From NCBI GenBank assembly GCA_963691655.1, contig OY829328.1:78062400-78126399 (forward strand): 64,000 nt of DNA, given 5' to 3'. Position 1 is the first letter of the stretch; each line of letters starts with the position of its first letter. Both the position numbers and the translations under genes were made by a program. Below the pieces are notes generated by a model that had not been told where the DNA came from, ran no database searches, and saw only the letters and a program-made list of their open reading frames with translations. This DNA comes from Toxonevra muliebris. Its lineage: Eukaryota; Arthropoda; Insecta; Diptera; Pallopteridae. This document shows, in pieces, positions 24,011 to 35,820 of the stretch.

Positions 24011-25140
24011 TCATAATCTTTTTTTCCCCGATTTCATAAGATTTCGGTCTTATAATTTTCAGATCTATTATTTCTTTGTTTTTATAACATTCAAATGTTC
24101 GTCTCCAAACCAAACATATATTTTTTTTTCATTTTTTTCTTTCATGTTTCACAAAAATATTACATTTCAAGTGTCAACAAAATATTTTATCTCACTGTAA
24201 ACATAAAATTCAAAAAAAGCACGGACTATCATCATGTCAAAACTTAAATGAACCATTTCTAATTTTTTTTTCTTTTTTTTTTTTTGCTTTATTTTATATC
24301 ACTGCAACATTTTTTTGTTGTTTGTAAGTACAACAAAACAGCGCTTTATTTTTATTGTGTGTTGCTATTGCTTTGTTGCCATTTCCGTTCGACCGATAAA
24401 TAATTACAAAAGAACGTTGCTTGATGGTTCGACATATTATATTCTCTCTGGCAATACAACACCAAACAACAATTTGATGGTGTGTTAATTTAATTTTTTT
24501 TTTTCTACTCTTTTTTTCTGAACAAATAAAAGTTTTTCCGCTCAGCAGCAGAAAGACTAAAAATAAAATAGCAGTAATGAAAAAAAAACTATCTGTTCTA
24601 CAGAGTTAAAAAAAAAAACAAATTGCAACAATTGTTGAACAGTTTGAATAGACAAAAATATTTCAATATAATTAATATTGATGTTAACTTTTTTTGAAAT
24701 ATTTTTCTCTTTTTTTGTTTGTATTTTATTGTAAAAATAACAAATAATATATAGTCATTAAAATGCAAAAAGTTAAATAAATTATTATTTCTGCACTTTT
24801 TTTCAGACAAAGACATATAAAAAAAAACAATAATTAAAATGTATTATTAATATCTAAAAATAGATAACAACAACTGAAAATTAAATGAAAGTAGTTGACC
24901 TTATTGCTCAGTTAATGAAATAAAATTTAATTAAAAAGTTAATAATTAGAAAAAGTAAAGAAAAACAAAAACCATGCATGAAATCTACAAAAAAAAAAAA
25001 AATTAAGTTCTAAAAAAATTAAATTTTTCTAGTAATTTCGATTTAGAACGAAAAGTCATAAGTTGAAGAAATTATGAGCGAGAAAAGCCAAAAGATCGCA
25101 GAATCATATTACTTATAATATGAGGATCCCTGTTTTTTAC
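24011..25140. other. AT-rich non-coding stretch inside the minisatellite region
   Basis: Poly(A), poly(T) and TTGTTG runs. No open frame of protein-like composition and no mobile element ends seen. Confidence 0.4.
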
Positions 25141-25149
25141 AAGACTATC

Positions 25150-25345
25150 TAGAGGACACAGTCAGGCCAGAACGACCCATTAGAATAACATATGTTTGAA
25201 CCTAAAGTTTAACGTCGGTTCCGAACGGTGATGTGGAAATTAGTTATGATTTTCATTCACTCATATCGACCAAGATGGGAATTAAACCCGCAACCTCTGG
25301 GTTGAAAGCCAAGTGCTCTACTCAACAGACTAACGAGGTCGTTTA
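25150..25345 (-). mobile_element. tRNA-derived SINE, family B, copy 1
   Basis: On the minus strand a tRNA-like head starts with 'gacctcgttagtctgttg' (A-box region). It has an anticodon-loop-like 'ctttcaa' (nominal anticodon TTC) and a B-box region 'gcgggtttaattccc', closing with 'cttggtc', which pairs partly with the 5' end. The tail includes 'accgttcggaaccgacg' followed by 'ttaaactttaggt'. The copy at 34524-34755 has the same head and tail. The acceptor mismatches and the shared tail argue against a functional tRNA gene. Confidence 0.75.
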
Positions 25346-25619
25346 ACAGGTTTGGACGGTTTTTTAACGTCCCTATCTCCTACTAAAAAAAATATTTTGA
25401 TTAATGGATTTTTTCATTTCTCTCTATATTTTTTAAATATGATCTCGCAGCAATTGAAATGTAATTTTTGTCGTGATCTGAACCTGCAACAATCTTTGTG
25501 CTTGATTTTTTAATTTAACGCTTTCCAAATATCTCAGTATTATGATTTTTTTTTTTTTTAATGTTTTAACGTTACTCCGTTGGGTTTTACTGGGGAAGGT
25601 GTGGAGATTTATTTGGCCC

Positions 25620-26870
25620 AATTTCCAGGTGAAATTTCACAATCTTAACTTCATTATTCTATGATTTCGCCATTTTAAGGGTTCTAGATCTAATGATTCT
25701 ATGATCTTACAAATCCATGATTTTTTAATTTCTCTATATATTGATTTCCCGATCTTACGATTTACTATTTTTTGAATTCTCGTTTCTTTTGTTTCTGGAT
25801 CGTTTTATTTTAAATTTTTGTTTTGAATTCTCGATTTTTTTTTTTTATTTCTCAATTTTTGTTTTTTTTTTTTGTTTTTTTGATTTATCCTTTTTTTGAT
25901 TTCTTGATCTATTTTTTTTTCGTCGACCTTTGGATTTCTCTATATTTGTATTTCTTAATCTCTGGATTTTGCTTTTTTTTATTTTTCGATCCATTGATTT
26001 CACGACCTTGCAGTTTCCAGATCTTTGATTTCGCGGTTTATTGATCACTCTCGATGTTTCAGTTTTCTGATTTTTTAACTCTTTATATTTTATTTTATTT
26101 TTTATTTTATTTTTACAACATCCTAATACAGCAAGATTAAAAAATATCTTATAATTTATAGTATTAGTCAATTTTAATCATTTGATTTCGCCATCTTGTG
26201 ATTTCATGATCTTTTAAATTCGTGATTTTTATTTTGTATTTTTAGATGTATTCTTTTTAAGATTTTTTTTTAATTTCTCGATTTTTTTTATTTCTTCATT
26301 TGTAAATTTTTTGTATAATATTTTCGATCTTTTGATTTCTCTATCTGTTGAACAATAAATTTTTTGATTTTTCTGTCTATTCTCTATTTCTTGTTCGATT
26401 GAGTTCTTTTGATTCCACGATCTATTGATTTCTCGATCTTAAAATTTTTTGATCTTTTAATTCCTTGATCTTTTGATTTCCAAATTTTTTGATTCCTTGA
26501 TCTTTTGATTTCTCGTCCTTTCCATGATATTGAGATTTCCTGATCTTTTTATTTTTCGATAATTTTATTTTCCGATCTTTTGGCTCCGCGATCTTTAAAT
26601 TTTTCGATTTCTCAATCATATAAACAATCAGTTTTTTAATTTCTTTACCTATTTTCAATATATAAAATTCACGATCTTGTGAGAATTCTTTTTTGACTGA
26701 GCTCTCCAATTTTCGATTTCGCGATCTATTTGCTTTTCTTTTATCTTTAAACTTTGCGATTTTTAAACTCTCTGATTTTTTGATTTCGCAATCTATTGAT
26801 TCCTCAGATTTTTGTTTCTCAATTTTTTGATTTCTAGATATCTCGATTTATTAAGCTTTCAATTTAAGAA
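25620..26870. repeat. 16-bp minisatellite, second block (diverged)
   Basis: Continues the 'tgatttctcgatctt' repeat of 22240-24010 with more substitutions and T-runs. The open frames 25823-26044 (plus), 25845-26171 and 26422-26709 (minus) are repeat products. Confidence 0.75.
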
Positions 26871-28185
26871 ATTAAGCCCATTTGAGAATCAAACCCGACT
26901 CAGTTGGAACTCAAGTCGAGCTTGAAATGCAGGCGAAAGCTCACGAGAGCAAAATGAAGAGGAATCGACACGATTGAGACTGAGCAGTACAAGAAAGCAA
27001 AGAATGACCTAAAACTGCTAGTCGTATGAGCAAAAAGGAAATACGGAAAGAAGATTGGTTACAAAATCGTCATGCGAAAACTTAGTATGAAAGTCTCAGC
27101 CCACTATTCAGACGAAGGGACGACACTTTTTCCAACACACGAAATAATACCAACACGGAACCTCAGACAGATTTCGAACTGCTTGCAGAAGACGACGCCA
27201 AGACAGCAGCTGATAGTTTAGAAAACAAGAAGGCGCCTGGCCCGACAAAATTCTATCAGTGATATTGAAAGAGATCGCTAGCAACCGCCCTAAGGTTTTA
27301 AAAAATATGTATAATGTATGCCTGAAAGAAGGAGTATTTCCCGAAGTCTGTGCAGAAGCAACGGCTGGTTCTCATCAGCAAAAGGAAAAGGTGACCCGGA
27401 GACCCCGTCGGCATACAGATCGCTTTGCATACTGTATACGGCGGACAAACTGATTGAGAAGCTACTAAAAGTGCGACTTACTGCTGTATAAAAAAACTGC
27501 AGCATTACGAGTAGCCTCTGCATACCGAACGGTTTCAGGGGCAGCGATCATGGTAATAACGCGAACAATCTCTATGGATCTCCTCGCTCACGAATGGAGG
27601 AAACTATAGCTACAAAAAATGGCTAACGATCTGACGGCGGAGAACGATCTTGCAGTCGAAACGAAGCAGTAGACAATCAGAAATTGGCATTAACGTTGAG
27701 ACACTGAAATGCGTGGAAGGTGGGCGGCGAAATTAATACCGAAACTCGGGGTATGGTTAAACAGACGGTTTGGAGAAGTTAACTATTACATAATGCAGCA
27801 CATGGATACTTTGGGAAGTGCTTACATACAATTGGGAAAAAACTGAACTATCTAATTGTCTATATGGTGATGGAGTTAATGACTATGCCAAACATAAGTT
27901 CTTGAGATACGAAAGATGAACGAGGCAGAGAGAAGCGAGAGGAACTAGAGAGACAAATTAACTGTCTAACCGTAGAAAATATTGTGACGAAAAAAATAAA
28001 TATACTTTATTTAAGCCTGTTGTACATTACTTAAAATGATAGACAACAAAGGCAACTGGCGGTTTGTTTTGAAAAACGCCGATGGCGTGCTTAAGTCTTA
28101 GAAAAAAGACCACGAAGTATGTGAGAGAGCCCAGAGATTATAATGGGACCTGAACGCAGGTATAACGATGAGAGCATTCAATTAA
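26870..28185 (+). mobile_element. degenerate R1-like non-LTR retrotransposon fragment
   Basis: Around 27190-27470, in shifting frames, it reads as the beginning of an RT domain: 'ENKKAPGP(D)', 'ILKEIASNRPKVLKNMYNVCLKEGVFP' and a segment like 'SAYRSLCILYTADKLIEKLL', typical of R1-clade LINEs. Around 27780-27960 it reads as the C-terminal part with the Tyr-Gly-Asp / Asp-Asp-x-x-His region and an 'EKREELERQI'-like end. The middle (most of the RT palm and thumb) is missing and frameshifts and stops are many. It lies within the 16-bp minisatellite, whose sequence resumes after it. Confidence 0.7.
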
Positions 28186-28339
28186 TCTATTGATTTTTAT
28201 AATTTTTTGATTTCCCGCTTTCTACACAATTTTGATTCAAAAATTTTTCTATTTGTTTCTACTATTATTTTTATTTTTTTACCTTTAAATTCTAAGTATT
28301 TCTTTTGTTTTTTGAAGAGAAATTTCTTTAGCGAGGGTT

Positions 28340-28955
28340 AAATCGAAAATTTTGCAACGGAAATCGCGTTGTTGTTGCACTCATACGAAACTAATAAGAA
28401 ACGAAGTTATGCAGTTGTTAATCGGCTACGTACAATCATGCAGAGAGTCGACTTCTTGCAGTTTTATTTGTGCTTTCATGTGCTTTAGTGAGAGAGCTTG
28501 ATTCCATATAGCTGCTATCCTCTCACGTATTATATACGTGTCCTACGTCGTGTTTGTGCCGATAAGTGTACAGAGTATTAACCGAAAAAAGCATCAGAAA
28601 ATAGAAAGAGGATGAGTGCAGGCTTTAACGAAAACGGTCACGTGAAAAAGCGCATTTTTGTTGCACTCATACGAAACCAGTAAGAAACGAAATTATGTAG
28701 TGTTTAATCGGCTACATACAATCAAGCAATGACTCGACTTCTCGTAGTTTTATCTCATGTGCTTTAGTGAGAGAGCAGAGCTAGATGCCTTTGCTTGATT
28801 GTATATACCTGAACTTTCCTCTCATGTGTTGTAAACATGTACTGCGTTGTGTTTTTGCCGATAAGTGTAGAGAGAACAAACAGGAAAAAAGTAACAACAT
28901 AGTAGAGAGAAAAAGACTGCAAAAACTTCAACAGAATTTGTTATGCTTTCTAATA
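28340..28955. repeat. tandem duplication of a roughly 290-bp unit
   Basis: Unit 1 (about 28350-28650) and unit 2 (about 28645-28930) share 'ttgcactcatacgaaac', 'ttaatcggctac', 'tcatgtgctttagtgagaga' and 'gccgataagtgta' in the same order. Copies are diverged with small indels. No coding potential. Too close together to be a pair of LTRs with a normal interior. Confidence 0.75.
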
Positions 28956-29406
28956 ATTTTCAAATAAATAACAAAGTTTCACTTCTACTGTGAGTACCTG
29001 CAGACACAACAATTTTTTTTTTTTTGTTTTTCTGAGTTTTTCCTTGAAAGTGTTTAGTTTTTGATTAGTTTGTTTGGTGAATCACTCACACTTACATACT
29101 AAATTAATTAAATAAAGACATTTTAATCAATATTGATTCTAACTTTGCTTCACTGACTAAATATGAATTTATTAAAAAATAGATTAAATAAATAATTGAT
29201 AAATAATAATAAAATTGATTTTAATAACACTGTATAATAATAATCTAATAAGGAGTGAGATTGAAAAAATCATAACACACGTTTTACCTAATAATTTTTT
29301 TTTGGGTGTAAAATTTAAAAATTTCTTTGTTCTAGTTATCTTTGAAAAATATGTCAGTTGTTATTTTTAATGACAAACATGTTGATTTATTGTGAGTTTG
29401 ATCAAA

Positions 29407-30445
29407 ATGAGTGAAGAAAAAGAAGTACGCCTTAAAATTGTTAAAACTTTTAAAAAAAAAATCCAAATTGGTCCTACAAAAAATTGGCCAAAAAATTGAA
29501 GGTCTGCCGTCAAACTGTTTCCAATGTTGGTAAACAGTTTCAGGAGAATTTGACCATCGATAGGAAACCTGGTTCGTGAAGAAAACAAGGACTACATGAT
29601 ATTGGGAAAACCAAGAAAATAAAAAGCATATTGAAAAGATCTCCAAACACATCTGGTAGAAAAGCTGCCCGGTTAGCCCAGTGCTCTGACTATTTGGTGC
29701 GAAAGCGAAAAGTTAAAGCCAATGCAGGTTTCAAAACATACAAAGTCCAAAAAGTTCCAGACAGGAATGCTGCAAAAAATTTAGACGCCAAAAGTAGGAC
29801 TCGGAAATTAAAATCGAATTTCATACAAAAATATTCATGTTGTATAATGGACGACGAAACGTATGCACTGGCAGATTTTAAGCAGCTTCTGGGTCAAAAT
29901 TTTTATGTTGCTGATGCTCGAGGAAATGTCATGTCGAAGAACAATTTAGAATCCAAAAGCAGACAAAATTTCCTAAAAAAATTCTTGGTATGGCAAGCTA
30001 TATGCAGTTGCGGCAAAAGAAGCAAGTCAATTGTTACAGTGGGCTCTATAAATACCGAAATATACATACATCAAAGAATGTTTAAAAAAAAAGACTTCTT
30101 CCTTTCATAAGAGAGCACAATGTGTCCACATATTTTTGGGCTGAGTTGGCAGCATGTCACTACGGCAAGAAAGCTGAAAAGCTGGAGTGGTACCAATGTA
30201 ATAACATAGTTTTTGTATCAAGAGAGGCCAATCTCAATCCTCCAAATTGTTCGGAGCAAAGACCAGTGGAGAGATATTGGGCTCTTGTGAAAAGAAACTT
30301 AAAGAGCACAAAAAAGGTGTCCCAAAATATCGAAGATTTTAAAAGGAGATGGGCAAACTGTTCCAAAAAGATGTCTGAAACAACTATCAAATCTCTAATG
30401 GAAGGCTTACCAAAAAAGGTCCACGAGTTCATAAATAGTGGTTAG
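29407..30445 (+). pseudogene. family B transposase, copy 1 (broken)
   Basis: 1039 nt, close to a full-length gene of about 346 codons. Damage: a frameshift in the A-run near 29450, an in-frame TGA at 29577-29579 and a frameshift between about 30090 and 30122. The N-terminal part has a helix-turn-helix-like segment 'NWSYKKLAKKLKVCRQTV'. The first catalytic Asp is in 'CCIMDDETY'. The second position reads 'FWAELAACHY', with Glu instead of the Asp found in the sister copy. The last acidic residue is in 'PNCSEQRPVERYW'. Here 41 residues separate the second and third acidic positions, because of a two-residue insertion relative to copy 2. Confidence 0.85.
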
Positions 30446-30461
30446 AACTATAAAAGTTATA

Positions 30462-31717
30462 TACAGGGTGACAATCGTAAAGTGACGCACACATTTCAGC
30501 AGTTATTTTCCATTAAGTACACTTAATTGTGTTAACATTGCTGAATCTATAAGCATTCATTTGAACCCCACTTCATTCAATATAACCTCCTTTACCCTGC
30601 ACACATGCCTTCAATCGATCCGGAAATCGTAGGACTGTTCGCCGCAGGACTTCCTGATCAATTTCAGTCCAGGCTTTCTCTAATGAATTTGTCAGCGACT
30701 CCAGACTGTGGTGTTGAGATGCACAAGCCTTACTCTCTAAAATCCTCTAAATAGAGTAGTCCATTGGATTCAAGTCTGGGGAGTATGGTGGCCATGCTTG
30801 AGATGTTATGAATCCAGAAAAATTGTCTTTTATCCATGTTTGCGTTAATTTTGCCATGTGGGAAGGTGCAGAATCTTGCTGGAAAGTCCAGTTTTCATTT
30901 CCAAATGTATCTTGGGCCCAGGGAAGAACATGTTCATTTAAAATGCTCCGATAAACAACAACCTGGTCAATTTTAACACCCTCTTCAACGAATATTAGAG
31001 GGGTTCTGGCATTAGCGGAAACTCCAGCCCATTACCATAACGGAAGCTGGCTTTTGAACTCGGCCAACAGTCCTATTTTGTTGCGATGATGATGTTAGCC
31101 ACATTCGGTCATTTTGCGCATTGAAATGTTGTTCAACCGTGAACATTTTTTCATCTGTAAACAAGATATTTTCAACATTTTTTAGCACGGAGGAGCGTAG
31201 CAACGCCTTGCATCTTTGCAGTCGCAAATCTTTCTTTTTTTGTGTCAGATCTTGAGCTTTTCGGAGCTTGTACGGCTTAAGATTAAGCTTTGATTTTGCA
31301 ATGATTCGCACTGTTTCACGGTTTACTCCCACTTCCTTAGCGATTTTTCTCATTGAGCGCCTTGGATTTCGCTTGATTCGTTTACGAATTTTTTCTGTTA
31401 AACCAGTAGTGGCAACTGTTGAAAATTTTCCCCGGTCTCTATCTCCGAAACCCCCAGTTTCATTATATCGAATAATAGCTCGGTCTACCGTACGACTTGA
31501 CAAATTTAAAGCCTTTGCAATTTGACGGCTACTATAATTTGCCAAATGAAATTTCATAATTTCACGACGAATATTTTCCTTGTCCATTTTTATGGAAATT
31601 TCAAAATGTAATAACAAAAATTCAAATGAAATTAAAAGCAAAGCCAATGATGAATGAATTTGCTTTTTAAATTAAAGTAACGGTAAATGGCAAAGCTTGC
31701 TGCAGAGTATTAAACTT
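30462..31717 (-). mobile_element. maT-like transposon, copy 2, nested in family B copy 1, right end deleted
   Basis: Nearly identical to 11696-12993. The left terminus 'tacagggtgacaatcgtaaa' follows a TA at 30460-30461. The right terminus is missing: after 'gcagagtattaaactt' the last 27 bp present in copy 1 (12967-12993) are absent and family B sequence resumes at once. Comparison with the uninterrupted family B copy shows that about 30 bp of family B next to the insertion are also gone. Confidence 0.88.
30573..31587 (-). pseudogene. maT-like transposase, copy 2 (broken)
   Basis: Same start (ATG at 31587-31585) and stop (30575-30573) as copy 1, 1015 nt instead of 1017. The lysine codon that is a stop in copy 1 is intact here, so the frame runs 192 residues from the ATG. 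A one-base insertion near 31032 then shifts the frame just after 'QKPASVMV'. A TGG-to-TAG change follows in the 'DYSIW' motif near 30748, and one codon is lost near 31070. The HTH segments and the first catalytic Asp ('FTDEKMF') are intact. Not functional. Confidence 0.88.
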
Positions 31718-31805
31718 AAATAAAAAAAAATCAAAGCTCTTAGATCAACTGTTAAAAAATTATTGAATTTTATATTTATTAAGATTTTTTCGATTTCACT
31801 CCTTA

Positions 31806-33235
31806 CTATATAATACCCATAAAAAAGAAATTCAAGACATCCACAATTTTTTTTATCATTTTTATCAATATAAAAATAATTGCAATTCCACGTAACTTAT
31901 CTTATCAGCTTGAAGCATGCTTCGATAGACTTCCGTCGCTTCGTCGAAATGAGATATAAATACATATATAAGAACTTAAGCAAACAAATAGATAAAATAC
32001 AAAAGGAAATCCAACATCTATAAGTAAATATTGCGAAATAAATACGCGTTGCGGTGTAAACATAAAAGTAGTAAAATTCTAAAAATTCACAGAATAAATA
32101 AAAAATAAGAGAAATAAAAAAAAAAATGCAAATAATAATAATAATACAAATAACTGACATTATGATCAAGCGGATTGGCAAAGATTGAACGGCTTACAAA
32201 ACTAAAAAAAAAAAGGGTACGGAAAAGCATACGAAAGGAACTGCAACTGAATTGAACGTGCAACCGCAAATATTATCATAATAATAATCATATACTCAAC
32301 TTTAGTTACTATCAGCAACAACATTATCATAATCATCAACATCACAATACTTGAGTCTGTATCTATTTATAAAATTCATAATACCATAGCTTAGAAGGCA
32401 AGGAGGCGCTGCACACACACACACACACACATACAAACATAAAACTACCCATTAGATACAACGTGCAACTTCACGATTCGTTAACTTTAAATACGCTTTA
32501 GAATGCAGCAACCAAAGCCACAAAAAAAAAACAAAAAATCAATGAAATTAAAATAAAAATAATATAAAACCTAATGTTTTAGATACTTAGATGCGTTCAT
32601 CATCAGTACTGAGGTTAATGTTTTTATTTTTAGTTGTTGTTTTTGTTGTTCTTGTTCCTTTATTCATTTATTAATGCTTAGTACTTAATAATTATGTTTT
32701 CCTATATTTTTTTTTTGTGTTTTTTGTTTTTAATCTGCAAGCAAACAATTTGCTTGTTGTTGCTACTAGTTATTCACTACTTCTATACCTAGTAGTAGTA
32801 ACTTATGTGTGGCAGTGCTGGTTGGTTGATTTAAGCTGTTAAAATTAATGTTATTGCTACTGCACTTGACTGCAATTGAGTTTGTTGACCATGTTATGAG
32901 AGTGAATAGTTAGTAATAACAGGTTCGTTTAGCTATAGTCAGTATTCACAGCTAAAATAATAGCAGCAACAAGCTCATTACATATACGAGTGCATGAGAA
33001 GGTTCCAGCACTGAGTTCTGAGTTTTATGAGTTAATAATCAATTATAACAAATTGTTTTTAATTACACGCACATTGCATACGTACATGAGGTGAAAGAAA
33101 ATTCGTAATTTAGTTACTTTTTGCAAAGTTCTTTTTCTTAAGTTAAGAAACAAGTGGAGGCAAAGAACTTATTAAGCAACTTGAAACTGGATTGAATTAG
33201 AATACCAGAACAAACAAAATAAAGAAACGATGGAG
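31806..33235. other. non-coding stretch with (CA)n microsatellite
   Basis: Contains a (CA)n run at about 32411-32430, A-runs, TTGTTG-type repeats and short hydrophobic minus-strand frames from A/T-rich DNA. Nothing gene-like. Confidence 0.5.
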
Positions 33236-33239
33236 CAGG

Positions 33240-34500
33240 GGCAGAAGGTATGAAAGGAGAGAAAAAGGAGAGTGAAAAGGAGATAGGACTGGAAAGAGAA
33301 GAGGACAAGAGGAAAGGCGCTGTGGAGGGAAGGGACCGGCAAGAGGGAGGACAAGAGAAAGGAGAGAAAACAGAAAGGAAAAGAGAAAGGAAGGACGCAG
33401 GAAAGGCAGAAGGGAAGACAAGTTGTAGGAAAGGAAAGAAAGCATGAACAAGTAAAGGAAGGAGGACACAACGAAGAAAAAATAAAGCACAGAAGGGAGC
33501 ACAGAAAGGATGAAAGAAAGGAGGGGGAAGTCAGTTGGTATTCAGGGGTTTTGAAAATTAAAAAAAAAATGTTTAAACATTTTGTTTTTACGGAAGGAAT
33601 CAAGAGGAGAAAAAATGGAGCACAGGCAAGAGGACTGGAGGGAGGAGAGGAAGGACACGAGTGAAGGAAAGGTGACGGCAGGACGGAGCACAGGAGAAAG
33701 GAAAAAATAAAGAATGAAGAGAGGAAAGGTAGGAGTAAATACTAGAGGGAGGAAAGGTAGCAGGGCATTAAAGAAGAAAGGAAAGAAGGCATGAAAGAAG
33801 AAAGGTGAGGGGGCGGGAAAGAAGGAGGGCACGAAAGAAGAGAAGGCACTAAAGAAGAAATGAGAGAGGGCATGAAAGGAGAGAGGGCAGGAAAAAATAA
33901 AGGAGAAAGGGCACGAAAGAAGAAAGTAGAGATGGCATGAAAGAAAGGTGAGAGGGCCCGAAAGAAGAAGGGAGAGAAGGCACGAAAGAAGGAAGGAGAG
34001 AAGGCACGAAAGAAAAAATGAGACAGGGTATGAAAGAAGAAAGGAGAGAGGGCAGAAAAAAAGAAAGGAGAAAGGGCACGAAAGAAGAAAGTAGAGAGGG
34101 CATGAAAGAAAGGTGAGAAGACACGAAAGAAGAAATAAGAGAAGATACGAAAGAAGATTGGAGATAGGGCATGAAAGAACAAAGGAGAGATGGCACGAAA
34201 TAAGAAAAGTAAAAGGAGAAAGGGCACGAAAGAAGAAAGTAGAGAGGGCATGAAAGAAAGGTGAGAAGGCACGAAAGAAGAAAGGAGAGAAGGCACGAAA
34301 GAAGAAATAAGAGAAGGTACGAAAGAAGATTGGAGATAGGGCATGAAAGAACAAAGGAGAAATGGCACGAAATAAGAAAAGGGAGAAGGCGCGAAATGAG
34401 AAAAGAGAAAGGACACGAAAGAAGAAAGTAGAGAGAACACCAGGGCGAAAGGAACTTAGGTTGGGATGAATGAATATAGATAGGAGAGAGAGCACGAGGT
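33240..34500. repeat. polypurine minisatellite (gaaagaagaaaggagag)
   Basis: Almost pure purine on the plus strand. Units such as 'ggcacgaaagaagaaagg' repeat about every 30-45 bp, and larger blocks recur (about 34050-34200 against 34200-34350). Long frames on the minus strand (up to 317 codons, 33542-34495) encode only Phe/Ser/Leu/Pro-rich repeats and overlap in several frames, as expected from the repeat and not from a gene. The array resumes at 35570-35820. Confidence 0.85.
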
Positions 34501-34523
34501 GGGGGTGGGGGGGGGGCGGAAGC

Positions 34524-34755
34524 GACCTCGATTGTCTAGTGGATAGTGCGCTAGACTTTCATTCAGAAGGTTGCGGGTTCGATTCCCGTCTTGGTCTGGT
34601 CATTAATTCTCATAAACTTCTTATATTCACTATCGATATGAAGTGGATGAGAATTATAAGAATGTGTACAAGGGTTGGTAATGGCAAAACCACCGAGCTG
34701 ATAAAAAAAATTGTCACGCCACCGTTCGGAATCGGCGTTAAACTGTAGGTCCCCT
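34524..34755 (+). mobile_element. tRNA-derived SINE, family B, copy 2
   Basis: The tRNA-like head runs 'gacctcgattgtctagtgg' (A box), anticodon-loop-like 'ctttcat' (nominal TTC) and 'gcgggttcgattcccg' (B box), closing in 'cttggtc'. The body is unique. The tail 'accgttcggaatcggcg' followed by 'ttaaactgtaggtccc' matches the minus-strand copy at 25150-25345. It lies in the polypurine array and is directly followed by a family A SINE. Confidence 0.78.
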
Positions 34756-34762
34756 ACCATCG

Positions 34763-34953
34763 CCACTGTGGTCTAGTGGCAGAGTGCCAGACTCTTATCT
34801 CTGGAGACCTGAGTTCGATTCTCGGCTTGGGTATGTTTCTTATCTATCATTCTTTCTCTCTGTCTTTCTTTCTTTCTTGGGGCTTTGGTACAATAGATCT
34901 TATAGGTCGCAGTGCCTGACTTTCGAGTCGTCCTCTTTCAAATAATAATAATA
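34763..34953 (+). mobile_element. tRNA-derived SINE, family A, copy 2, with (AAT)n end
   Basis: Head with A box 'tggtctagtggcagag', a hairpin-like 'ccaga...tctgg' anticodon arm and B box 'gagttcgattctc'. A pyrimidine-rich spacer follows, then a tail at 34887-34918 that matches the LINE 3' end at 43058-43089 in 29 of 32 positions. It terminates in (AAT)n at about 34940-34953, the same terminal repeat as that LINE. The anticodon loop has eight bases, so it is not a functional tRNA. Confidence 0.8.
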
Positions 34954-34954
34954 G

Positions 34955-35569
34955 GTGCGAAATAATTACTTGAATGTGTAAAGTTTTTGTTTTGCAAATT
35001 ATGAAATCGTATTTGTATTCTGTGAAGGAATTATTGTGCAAGTCCATGAAGTGTATATGTGGTAAAATGCTGTGATGTCTACTTTCAACTGGCAATCAAA
35101 ACTTTTGAGAATATTTGCGAATCTCTGAGAAAAATTGTTTTTTCAGAATCAATTAAGCTTCAGAATGAAGTTCTACTCAATGCTTGGTTAGTGAGTAGAT
35201 TACAGTGAAGCAAATAATCGGTTAAAGAGAAAACTTGATTCAGAAATTTTTCCACAGTAACAAAATAATATGCAATTACTGGCTCATGTCAATACCTTGT
35301 TAGCCCAGACTTCAAATGAGCCAGATTTGAGATATGTAATAAAAGAAACTTTGACTTCTCCCACAAAATGTCAAAAAATTAGAAAAGGTTGCCATCTGAA
35401 TCCCAAATCTTTTATCCCCCCTAGAAGATTTATTATTTCTATTAGAAAATGATCATTCCTATAAAATTGTTTTTATTATATTTGTTCTATGGGAGGTGGA
35501 CATATCTGCCGTTTTTGATTTTATGCCCAAAAAAAGTGACCTTCTGGCCCATAGTGCGATGGCGTGAGT
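34955..35569. other. non-coding stretch between SINEs and polypurine repeat
   Basis: No repeat unit, RNA gene or coding sequence recognised. Together with the SINEs it interrupts the polypurine array. Confidence 0.4.
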
Positions 35570-35820
35570 GAAGACAGGAGCAATGATGTGAGGGAGGACA
35601 CGAGGTACCTAAGAAAACAAATTAGAAAGTATAAAAGAAGAGAGAGCAGGCGGGTGAAAAAAGAAAAAGAAGGAAGGCAAGAGGGAGACCGCAAGTCAGG
35701 AAGGAAATTAGAAAGGCAAAATATAGAAGGAAGGGGGGTATAAGGGAGAAAAAGAAAGAATATACGAAAAAGAAAAGGACGGCAAGAATGAAGTAGGGCA
35801 GGAAGGAGGAACGGAAATTA
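35570..35820. repeat. polypurine minisatellite, right block
   Basis: Purine-rich variants such as 'gagggaggacacgagg' and 'agaaaggcaaaatatagaag' resemble 33240-34500. Confidence 0.65.

Larger units (their letters stand above)
29251..31803 (+). mobile_element. Tc1/mariner-superfamily transposon (family B), copy 1, carrying a nested maT element
   Basis: The left end 'aggagtgagattgaaaaaat' is at 29251 and the right end, read inward, is 'aggagtgaaatcgaaaaaat' at 31803. Both are flanked by TA (29249-29250 and 31804-31805). The transposase remnant occupies 29407-30445. The right non-coding part is split by the maT copy 30462-31717. Without the nested insertion the element would be about 1.3 kb, like the copy at 36386-37660. 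Confidence 0.85.

Noticed and set aside
28363..28900. Pair of LTRs
   Set aside because: Only about 60 bp would lie between them, and the homology continues through that space, so this is a tandem duplication.
33542..34495. 317-codon minus-strand frame and its overlapping neighbours
   Set aside because: Composition is only Phe/Ser/Leu/Pro in repeating blocks, several frames are open at once, and the DNA is a polypurine minisatellite.
34526..34600. Functional tRNA-Glu-like gene
   Set aside because: Mismatches in the acceptor and anticodon stems, and a tail shared with another copy; it is a SINE head.
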